5,757 bases of DNA from Rubritepida sp. (GTDB lineage: Bacteria; Pseudomonadota; Alphaproteobacteria; Acetobacterales; Acetobacteraceae): NCBI GenBank assembly GCA_022843345.1, contig JALHNW010000133.1:1-5757 (forward strand). Direction: 5' to 3'. The translations under genes and the position numbers were made by a program. The notes under the pieces are model-generated. The model was not told where the DNA came from. It did no database searches and saw nothing but the letters and a program-made list of their open reading frames with translations. This document shows positions 1 through 5,757 of the stretch, in pieces (the first letter of the stretch is position 1; each line of letters begins with the position of its first letter).

Positions 1-1804
1 CCAGCGTGACGATCATGCACAGGATCGTGAAGGGCACGCCGACCTTCACGAAGTCGCCGAAGCCGTAGCCCGCCGGCCCCACCACCAGCGTGTTCACCGG
101 CGAGGAGACCGGCGTCATGAAGGCGCAGGACGCCGCCAGCGCCACCGTCATGGCGAAGGGATAGGGCGAGAAGCCCAGGTCCTGCGCCACCGCGATGGCG
201 ACGGGCGCCATCAGCACCGCCGTCGCCGTGTTCGAGATGAACAGGCCCAGCGAGGCGGTGAGGATGAACAGCGTCAGGAGGATCATCCGCGGCGAGGCGT
301 TGCCCGCCAGGCCCACGACGAAATCCGCCGCCAGGTCCACCCCGCCCGTGCGCTGCAGCGCGATCGAGAAGGGCAGCATGCCCACGATCAGCAGCACCGT
401 CTTCCAGGAGATGGCGCGGTAGGCGCTGGTCATGTCCACGCAGCCGAAGGCGCCCATCAGCAGGCAGCCGATCAGCGCCGCCTGGGCGTTGGGCACGATG
501 CCGGAGACCATGAGGCCGATGGTCACCGCCAGCGCCAGCAGCGCGTGCGGCGCGCGGTCGGGCACCGGCAGGGCGTCGGCCGATTCCTGCGGGAGGTTCA
601 GCAGCACCAGCTCGTCCTGGTGGGACTGCATCTTCTCCATGTCGCTCCAGAAGCCGAAGAGCAGCATGGTGTCGCCCACCTTCAGCGGCGTGGTGAGCAG
701 CCTGTCCGACAGCACCTTGTTGCCCCGGCGCAGGCCGATCGCCGTCAGCCCTTGCTCGGAGCGCAGGCGGGCCTGGAGGATCGTGTGGCCCAGCAGCGCG
801 GATTCCGAGGGCACCACGGCCTCGACCATGCCCACCACCTGGGTGCGGCTGGTGAAGTAGCGCCCGCCCGCGCCCAGCGGCATCGGCTCCAGCCCGTAGG
901 TGTTGGCGACGGGGCCGATGTGCTGGTCCTCGCCCTGCAGGTCCAGCAGCAGCACGTCGCCCGTCTCCAGCACCGTGGACGCGGAAGGGCGGGCGACGTC
1001 GGTGCCGAAGCGGCGCGGGCGCTCGATGGCCAGGATGTTGATGCCCTGCTCGCGCAGCCCCAGTTCGCCGAGCGGGCGGCCGAGCAGGGGGGAGTTCTCC
1101 AGCACCTTCGCGCGGTGCTCGCGGTCGGGCACGTCGTAGGCGGTGATCCAGTCGCGCAGGGACTTGCCGCCGCTGCCCGCACCGGGCGCCGCCTTCGCGC
1201 CGCCGAGGAAGCGGCGGGCGAACACCATGTATGCCACGCCCATCAGCAGGAAGGCCACGCCGAAGGGCGTGATGGTGAAGAAGCCGAAGCCCTCCGTGCC
1301 CGCGCGCTGGAGTTCGCTGTGCACCACGAGGTTGGGCGCGGTGGCGACCAGCGTGACCATTCCCGAGGACAGCGCGGCCATGGAGAGCGGCATCATCAGC
1401 TGGCGCGGCGAGGTGCCGGTGTTCTGGCAGATCCGCAGCACGACGGGGATGAAGATCGCCACCACCGCGGTGGAGGAGAGCACCGCGCCGAGCACGCCCA
1501 CCACCAGCATCAGCAGGACGAGCATCTTCGTCTCGTTGTCGCCGCCGCGCTGGAACAGCCAGTCGCCCGCCATGCGCGCGATGCCCGTCCGCACCAGCCC
1601 GTCGCCCACCACGAACAGGGCGGCGATGAGCACCACGGCGGGGTCGGCGAAGCCCGCCAGGGCCTCGCCAACGGTGATGACGCCGGTGAAGGGCAGCAGC
1701 ACCATCATCAGAACCGCCACCGCATCCATGCGCGGCTTGTTGACGATGAACATCCCCACCGCCGCGGCCAGCAGAGCGATGACGATGAGGAGGTCGGTGT
1801 TCAT
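1..1804 (-). CDS. SLC13/DASS-family permease with two RCK_C (TrkA-C) domains, 3' end cut by window
   Basis: Secondary transporter of the divalent anion:Na+ symporter type, expected in the inner membrane; such carriers move dicarboxylates, sulfate or similar anions, and the substrate here is unknown. I translated it from the ATG at 1804-1802; the frame stays open to the window edge, giving 601 codons with no stop. This is close to the usual length (about 590-610) of the RCK-containing subgroup, so only a few residues should be missing. Layout: N-terminal membrane half at about residues 5-205, a soluble insert with two RCK_C-like domains at about 226-295 and 320-388, and a second membrane half from about 410. 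Each half carries a family-type helix-break motif: SST at 110-112 followed by ATAPN, and a canonical SNT at 524-526 followed by TPVSSPVNT. It starts five bases after the AbgT stop. Only a weak GGGG (1820-1817) precedes it, which suggests translational coupling. Family call firm; substrate unknown. Confidence 0.9.
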   Translation of the reverse strand, partial: MNTDLLIVIALLAAAVGMFIVNKPRMDAVAVLMMVLLPFTGVITVGEALAGFADPAVVLIAALFVVGDGLVRTGIARMAGDWLFQRGGDNETKMLVLLMLVVGVLGAVLSSTAVVAIFIPVVLRICQNTGTSPRQLMMPLSMAALSSGMVTLVATAPNLVVHSELQRAGTEGFGFFTITPFGVAFLLMGVAYMVFARRFLGGAKAAPGAGSGGKSLRDWITAYDVPDREHRAKVLENSPLLGRPLGELGLREQGINILAIERPRRFGTDVARPSASTVLETGDVLLLDLQGEDQHIGPVANTYGLEPMPLGAGGRYFTSRTQVVGMVEAVVPSESALLGHTILQARLRSEQGLTAIGLRRGNKVLSDRLLTTPLKVGDTMLLFGFWSDMEKMQSHQDELVLLNLPQESADALPVPDRAPHALLALAVTIGLMVSGIVPNAQAALIGCLLMGAFGCVDMTSAYRAISWKTVLLIVGMLPFSIALQRTGGVDLAADFVVGLAGNASPRMILLTLFILTASLGLFISNTATAVLMAPVAIAVAQDLGFSPYPFAMTVALAASCAFMTPVSSPVNTLVVGPAGYGFGDFVKVGVPFTILCMIVTL

Positions 1805-1809
1805 GGCGT

Positions 1810-3342
1810 TCAGATGCCCCAGGGAAGCCCGAGCAGGAACCAGCCGACGAGGAACACGGTCCAGACCACGCTGAGGATGACCACGTAGGGCAGCATCAGC
1901 GCGATCACCGTGCCGACGCCCGCATCCTTCTGGTACTTGATGGCGAAGGTGACGATCATGGCGAAGTAGGCGTTGAGCGGCGTGATGGCGTTCATCGGGC
2001 TGTCGCCGACGCGGTAGGCCGCCAGCACCGCCTCCGGCTCCACGCCCAGCTGCATCAGCAGCGGCACGAAGACGGGCGCGAAGATCGCCCACTTGGCGAT
2101 GGCGGCCGTGATGATGAGGTCGAGCCCGAACACCGCCACCACGAACCCGATGATCAGCGCCACGGGCGGCAGGTTCATCGTCTTGAGGATGTCGGCCATC
2201 GAGACGGCGGCCAGCGTCGCCATGTTGGTGTAGTTGAAGTGGGCGATGAACTGGCTGATCACCAGCAGCAGCAGGATCAGCCCGGCCAGGCCGCCGATGC
2301 TCTTGGTCATCGCGGCTATGGCGTCGTTGGTCGTCCTCATCGTGCCCGCGCCGCGGCCGTAGCAGATGCCGCAGACCATGAAGATGAAGGCGATGGTGAC
2401 GATCAGGCTGTTCATGAAGGGCGTGGCGCCGATCAGCGCCCCCGTCTCGGCGTGGCGCAGCGGCGCGCCGGGCGGCAGGGCGAGCAGCAGCACGAAGCCG
2501 ACGGAGGCCAGCAGCCCCCAGCCGGCCATCCGCAGGCCACGCGATTCCGCGTCGCTCATCGCGTTCTCACCCGGCACGACGTAGTCGCCGGTGTAGGCGC
2601 CCAGGCGGGGTTCGATGATGCGCTCGGTGATGAGCGCGATCAGCACGGTGAGCATCAGCGTCGAGCCGATGGCGAACCACAGGTTGGCGGCGAGGTCTAT
2701 CGTCGCGTTGGGGTTCACCAGGCGGATGGCGTCGTTGGTGATCTCTGTCAGGATGCCGTCCACCGGCACGATCAGCACGTTCACCAGGAAGGCCGCGGCC
2801 ACCGAGGCGAAGCCCAGCGCCAGCCCCGCGAGCGGATGCCGCCCCACCGACATGAAGGCGGCCGCGGCGAGCGGGATCAGCACCAGGTAGCCGGCATCGG
2901 CCGCCACGGAGGAGAGGATGCCCACGAAGCACAGGATGTAGGTGAGAGCGGCAGGCGGGGCGATCAGCACCAGCTTGCGGATCAGCGCCTTCACCAGCCC
3001 CGCTTCCTCGGCGACGCCCACGCCGACCATGGCGATGATGATCACGCCCACCGCATTGAAGCCCATGAAGTTGGCGACCACGCCGGTGTACATGAAGCGG
3101 ATGCCCTCCACCGTCAGCAGCGAGCGCGCGGCGGTGGTCTGCGTCTCGATGTCGCCGGTGGCGGGGTTGTAGGCCTGGAAGGTCACGCTGGCGCCGAGCG
3201 CGCCCAGCAGGGCGGACAGCGCGATCACCAGCACGATGAGGTAGACGAAGATCATCACCGGGTGCGGCACGCGGTTGCCGACGCGCTCCACCGCGTCGAG
3301 CAGGCGCTGCATGGCGCCGCCCTGCGCCGCGGGCGCGCTCAC
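1810..3342 (-). CDS. AbgT-family transporter (p-aminobenzoyl-glutamate transporter family)
   Basis: Inner-membrane secondary transporter of 510 residues, close to E. coli AbgT (508). Family members import p-aminobenzoyl-glutamate or export sulfonamide-type antimetabolites. Family marks: VERVGNRVPHPVMIF near residue 18, DAGYLVLIPL from 149, VGRHPLAGL near 166, Asp195 in PVDGILTEIT, ERIIEPRLG at 240, and a C-terminal VGWFLLGLP. The binding-site series W418, P436, R444, D447 has exactly the spacing I recall for YdaH (W400, P418, R426, D429). The segment just before W418 is atypical: D408 and I415 replace the usual Asn and Ser. The chosen GTG start (3342-3340) overlaps the upstream peptidase TGA by four bases. 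An ATG at 3312-3310 (Met11), preceded by AGGG at 3323-3320 with 7-base spacing, is a credible alternative giving 500 residues. The M20 peptidase upstream supports a role with amidated amino acids or dipeptides; the true substrate and direction are not determinable here. Confidence 0.93.
   Translation of the reverse strand: MSAPAAQGGAMQRLLDAVERVGNRVPHPVMIFVYLIVLVIALSALLGALGASVTFQAYNPATGDIETQTTAARSLLTVEGIRFMYTGVVANFMGFNAVGVIIIAMVGVGVAEEAGLVKALIRKLVLIAPPAALTYILCFVGILSSVAADAGYLVLIPLAAAAFMSVGRHPLAGLALGFASVAAAFLVNVLIVPVDGILTEITNDAIRLVNPNATIDLAANLWFAIGSTLMLTVLIALITERIIEPRLGAYTGDYVVPGENAMSDAESRGLRMAGWGLLASVGFVLLLALPPGAPLRHAETGALIGATPFMNSLIVTIAFIFMVCGICYGRGAGTMRTTNDAIAAMTKSIGGLAGLILLLLVISQFIAHFNYTNMATLAAVSMADILKTMNLPPVALIIGFVVAVFGLDLIITAAIAKWAIFAPVFVPLLMQLGVEPEAVLAAYRVGDSPMNAITPLNAYFAMIVTFAIKYQKDAGVGTVIALMLPYVVILSVVWTVFLVGWFLLGLPWGI
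3320..3323 (-). promoter_or_regulatory. Possible Shine-Dalgarno for an alternative AbgT start
   Basis: AGGG on the minus strand lies seven bases before the in-frame ATG at 3312-3310 (Met11 of the longer AbgT reading). The GTG at 3342 has no comparable purine tract before it, but it has the GTGA overlap typical of coupled genes. Which start is used cannot be settled by eye. Confidence 0.3.
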
Positions 3343-4736
3343 CGCGACAGCGCCGCGAGGATGCGGACCCAGGAGCGGATGCCCTTCTGGAAGCAGCGCA
3401 GGTCGTATTTCTCGTTGGGGCTGTGGATGCGGTCATCCTCCAGCCCGAAGCCGGCCAGGATCACGTCCATGCCCAGGTGGCGCTTGATGTCGCCGGTGAC
3501 CGGGATGGAGCCGCCGCCGCCGATGAAGAAGGCGTCCCGCCCCCATTCGGCGGACAGCGCCTCGCGCGCCTTGCCGAAGGCGGGGTCGTCGATGGGGAAG
3601 CCGATGGCCTGGCCCGAGCCGTGCTCCTTGAACTCCACGCGGCAGTCGGCTGGGATGCGCGCCTGCACGAACTCGCGGAAGTTGCGGCGGATGGCGTGCG
3701 GGTCCTGGTCGAACACCAGGCGGAAGCTGACCTTGGCGCTGGCCACCGCGGGGATGACGGTCTTGAATCCCTCGCCCTGGTAGCCGCCGCCCATGCCGTT
3801 GATCTCGGCGGTGGGGCGCGACCAGGTCTGCTCCAGCACGCTGCGGCCTTTCTCGCCCGCCGGGACGGACAGGCCCACCGCACCGAGGAACTTGGCCTCG
3901 GAGAAGGGCAGCGCCTCCCACTGCGCCTTCAGCGCCGGCGGCAGCTCCGGCACGCCGTCGTAGAAATGCGGGATGGTGACGCGGCCGTCGGCGTCGTGCA
4001 GGTCAGCCAGGATGCGCGCCAGCACGCGGTTGGGATTGGCGGCCGCGGAGCCGTAGAAGCCGGAATGCAGGTCGCGGTCGGCGGCGTGGACGAAGATCTC
4101 CTCCCCGCACAGGCCGCGCAGCATGGTCGAGATGGCCGGCGTCTCGGCGTCCCACATGTTGGTGTCGCAGATCAGGCCGATGTCGGCCTTCAGCTCCTCC
4201 GCGTGGGCTGCCAGGAAGCCGGGCAGGTTCACGCCGCCCGATTCCTCCTCACCCTCCAGCAGCACGGTGATGCCCAGCGGCAGCTCGCCCGTCACCTCCT
4301 TCCAGGCGCGGCACGCCTCGATGAAGGTCATCAGCTGGCCCTTGTCGTCCGCGCTGCCGCGGCCGGTGATCACCTGCCGGCCGTCCAGCATGGCGATGGA
4401 GGGCTCGAAGGGGTCGCGGTCCCACAGCTCCAGCGGGTCCACCGGCTGCACGTCGTAATGGCCATAGAACAGCGCGGTCGGCTTGCCGGGCGCGTGCAGC
4501 TTCGCCAGCACGATGGGGTGCCCCGGCGTGTCGCAGACCCGCGCCTCGAAGCCGATGCCCCGCAGGTCGGCCGCGTGCCACTCGGCGCAGGCGCGCACCT
4601 CGCCGGCATAGGCGGGGTCCGTCGAGATGGACTTCATGCGCAGCGTGGCGAAGAGCCGCTCCAGCGCCGCATCCATGTTGGCGTCGGCCTTCGCCAGCAC
4701 CGACTCCACGCGCGATTCCATCGGGGTGTGTCCCAT
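3339..4736 (-). CDS. M20-family metallo-dipeptidase
   Basis: Cytosolic two-zinc peptidase (465 residues from this start) of the carnosinase-like M20 dipeptidase group, which hydrolyses dipeptides or related short amides. No signal peptide is visible. The set of active-site residues is complete: H93 and D95 (GHYDVQPVD), bridging D130 (SADDKGQ), the Glu pair E164/E165 in EGEEESGG (general base, then metal ligand), D191 (CDTNMW), lid-domain H224 (DRDLHSGFYG) and the last ligand H438 (RIHSPNEKYD). The lid and dimerisation domain lies about residues 200-380, inserted in the catalytic domain. The frame stays open to an ATG at 4802, but the first 22 codons there are Arg/Gly-rich and run through the gap, whereas the ATG at 4736 follows GGGAGGGG and gives a family-like N-terminus. 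Met6 (4721) is a weaker alternative. The gene overlaps the AbgT transporter by four bases, which suggests that it acts on what that carrier imports. E. coli AbgA/AbgB are also M20 hydrolases but of a different subgroup; exact substrate unknown. Confidence 0.93.
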   Translation of the reverse strand: MGHTPMESRVESVLAKADANMDAALERLFATLRMKSISTDPAYAGEVRACAEWHAADLRGIGFEARVCDTPGHPIVLAKLHAPGKPTALFYGHYDVQPVDPLELWDRDPFEPSIAMLDGRQVITGRGSADDKGQLMTFIEACRAWKEVTGELPLGITVLLEGEEESGGVNLPGFLAAHAEELKADIGLICDTNMWDAETPAISTMLRGLCGEEIFVHAADRDLHSGFYGSAAANPNRVLARILADLHDADGRVTIPHFYDGVPELPPALKAQWEALPFSEAKFLGAVGLSVPAGEKGRSVLEQTWSRPTAEINGMGGGYQGEGFKTVIPAVASAKVSFRLVFDQDPHAIRRNFREFVQARIPADCRVEFKEHGSGQAIGFPIDDPAFGKAREALSAEWGRDAFFIGGGGSIPVTGDIKRHLGMDVILAGFGLEDDRIHSPNEKYDLRCFQKGIRSWVRILAALSR

Positions 4737-4820
4737 CTGCCTTGCCCCTCCCAGGGATTTGGCAGGGAGCCTACACCCGCGCGCCCCCCGGCGCATGAAC
4801 AATGGGTGCCCGGGGTGTGC
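4737..4820 (-). other. Intergenic gap between patatin gene and dipeptidase operon, with weak inverted repeat
   Basis: This 84-base stretch is the only real gap in the window. It must hold the dipeptidase promoter if that operon is independent of the patatin gene. I see no convincing -35/-10 pair: TTGTTC and TAGGCT occur on the minus strand but about 23 bases apart, which is too far. An imperfect inverted repeat (arms ACACCC at 4773-4778 and GGGTGT at 4813-4818, with inner C-rich and G-rich arms at 4784-4792 and 4808-4815) could fold into a GC-rich hairpin with a bulge. No T-run follows it, so it is at best a weak terminator candidate for the patatin gene. Confidence 0.35.
4745..4752 (-). promoter_or_regulatory. 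Shine-Dalgarno sequence of the M20 dipeptidase
   Basis: The minus strand reads GGGAGGGG here, ending eight bases before the ATG at 4736; the GGAGG core at 4751-4747 is ten bases away. It is the strongest ribosome binding site in the window. It decides the dipeptidase start at 4736 over the longer frame from 4802, and marks this gene as the first of the three-gene operon. Confidence 0.65.
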
Positions 4821-5757
4821 TCAGCGTCCGCGCCCGCCGCGGGGGTGCTGCATGATCCAGGCGTCGCCGGCGCGGCCCTGCTCGCGGCCGTGCTCGAACA
4901 GGGCGCGCATGTAGTCCGGGTCGAAGGCCTCGCGGCGGCCGGCGCGGAAGGCGGGGGCGATGCGGGCCAGGCGGAACTCCAGCCCGTCGCGGTCGGCCAG
5001 CAGGGCGATGCGGTTGATGTCGCCCAGCCCGCTGAAGTGCAGCAGCGTGGCGGCCGAGCGCCGCGCGATGCTGAACAGCCCCAGCCGCGTGCTGTCCGGG
5101 TCCGCCTCCAGCCGGCCGTTGCGGATGACGTGCACGGTGCGCCGGCGCTCTCCCGTGCCGTCGAAGCCGGGCGGGTAGAGGAAGACCTGCGTGGAGGCGC
5201 CGCCATCCACGTGCATCTCCTGGTAGGAGCGGCCCTCGTGCTCCACGCCGATCATCACCGGCGGGAAGGCGCCGGGGATGGAGGCGGAGGCCAGCAGGAT
5301 GCGCCGGAACAGCTCCAGCGCCAGCGGGTGGCCGGAGGCGGCGATGGCGCCGATGTTCCACACCACCGGCCGCTGCAGGTCGAGGTTGGTGGTGCCGATC
5401 AGCAGCAGCCGGCCCCGCGCATATTCGGCGGCGATGGCGGCCAGCATCGCCTCGTCCGCCTGGCGCGAGATCAGGCGGTACAGCGGCGAGGTGTCGGCCA
5501 GCGCCTCGCCGAACAGGATGGCGATGGGCAGCCGGCGCATCAGCAGCAGGTCTGTCGGCATGGAGGCGATGAAGACCTCGGCCAGCCGGTCGTCATAGGC
5601 GGGACCCAGGAAGGCGAAGGGCGCGATCAGCGCGCCGGCCGAGATGCCGGTGACCACGTCGAAGGAGGGGCGGTCCCCGCGCTCGGTCCAGCCCTTCAGC
5701 AGCCCGGCGCCGAAGGCCCCGTTGTCGCCCCCGCCGGACAGGGCGAGGAAGTGCCCC
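4821..5757 (-). CDS. Patatin-like phospholipase family protein, 5' end cut by window
   Basis: Serine acyl hydrolase with a Ser-Asp dyad, acting on phospholipid or other acyl esters. I read the frame open to the right window edge, giving 311 residues plus a TGA stop (4823-4821). The first visible residues are GHFLALSGGGDNGAFGAGLL, so the protein begins upstream of the window and any signal or lipoprotein peptide is out of view. Motifs, numbered from the first visible codon: oxyanion loop GGGDNG at 8-13, nucleophile elbow GISAG at 37-41 with Ser39, the ASIPGAFPPV segment that typically follows the core, and the DGG catalytic aspartate motif at 184-186 (Asp184). A GTG at 5657 falls inside the core just before the nucleophile and is not a start. 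The oxyanion loop has Asp-Asn where many patatins have Arg or Lys. An 84-base gap separates it from the dipeptidase operon, so a functional link is not evident. Confidence 0.9.
   Translation of the reverse strand, partial: GHFLALSGGGDNGAFGAGLLKGWTERGDRPSFDVVTGISAGALIAPFAFLGPAYDDRLAEVFIASMPTDLLLMRRLPIAILFGEALADTSPLYRLISRQADEAMLAAIAAEYARGRLLLIGTTNLDLQRPVVWNIGAIAASGHPLALELFRRILLASASIPGAFPPVMIGVEHEGRSYQEMHVDGGASTQVFLYPPGFDGTGERRRTVHVIRNGRLEADPDSTRLGLFSIARRSAATLLHFSGLGDINRIALLADRDGLEFRLARIAPAFRAGRREAFDPDYMRALFEHGREQGRAGDAWIMQHPRGGRGR

Noticed and set aside
545..1888. Long plus-strand ORF (447 codons), rich in His, Gln and Arg, opposite the SLC13 gene
   Set aside because: It is an antisense shadow of the high-GC coding frame: no domain, low-complexity composition, and the minus-strand reading is a clear transporter with membrane segments and SNT motifs.
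2567..3436. Minus-strand 289-codon ORF overlapping AbgT in another frame
   Set aside because: It is Arg/Gly/Ala-rich low-complexity sequence in the alternative frame of the AbgT gene, with no recognisable motif.
2239..3783. Long plus-strand ORF (514 codons) spanning the AbgT and dipeptidase genes
   Set aside because: It crosses the boundary of two well-supported minus-strand genes, is rich in His, Gln, Asp and Arg without motifs, and is explained by third-position GC bias.
4760..4800. Sigma-70-like promoter for the dipeptidase operon
   Set aside because: The possible boxes TTGTTC and TAGGCT are poor matches and about 23 bases apart, so no promoter can be supported by eye.
4737..4802. N-terminal extension of the dipeptidase to the ATG at 4802
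   Set aside because: The 22 extra residues are Arg/Gly-rich and not family-like, and the strong GGGAGGGG ribosome binding site lies inside this stretch just before the ATG at 4736.
4627..4914. Plus-strand 95-codon ORF across the intergenic gap
   Set aside because: Most of it is antisense to the dipeptidase and patatin genes, with no domain and no convincing ribosome binding site.
4821..5657. Complete 278-residue patatin starting at the GTG at 5657
   Set aside because: That codon lies just before the catalytic GISAG. The frame continues open to the window edge and encodes the essential GGG oxyanion loop, so the gene is longer and truncated by the window.

Overview
The window is about two thirds G+C. 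It is packed with four genes, all read from the minus strand, and has one short intergenic gap of 84 bases. The base composition, the codon use (G or C at nearly every third position) and the style of the proteins suggest a high-GC alphaproteobacterium, possibly Acetobacteraceae/Roseomonas-like. That taxonomic guess is inference; nothing here fixes the genus.

In transcription order (right to left): (1) a patatin-like phospholipase, 5757-4821, whose N-terminus is cut off by the window edge but which retains the GGG oxyanion loop, the GISAG nucleophile elbow and the DGG aspartate motif; (2) an 84-base gap (4737-4820) with a purine-rich ribosome binding site and a weak, imperfect inverted repeat; (3) an M20-family metallo-dipeptidase, 4736-3339, with all expected zinc ligands; (4) an AbgT-family transporter, 3342-1810, overlapping the peptidase stop by four bases (GTGA); (5) an SLC13/DASS-type permease with two central RCK_C (TrkA-C) domains, 1804-1, starting five bases after the AbgT stop and losing only its last few residues at the left edge.

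Genes 3 to 5 look like one translationally coupled operon: a cytosolic dipeptide-cleaving enzyme with two secondary transporters. AbgT carriers move p-aminobenzoyl-glutamate or related amidated amino acids, and in E. coli abgT sits with two M20-family hydrolase genes (abgA, abgB). The simplest reading is therefore uptake of a dipeptide or N-acyl amino acid, hydrolysis inside the cell, and transport of substrate or product by the SLC13 carrier. The substrate cannot be read from sequence. The AbgT protein departs from the family at positions lining the known binding site, so p-aminobenzoyl-glutamate should not be assumed. The patatin gene may be an independent upstream unit.

I see no RNA genes, mobile elements, CRISPR arrays or long repeats. 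There is no clear sign of a wholly new system. The most interesting content is the dipeptidase plus two-transporter operon and the atypical AbgT binding-site motif.
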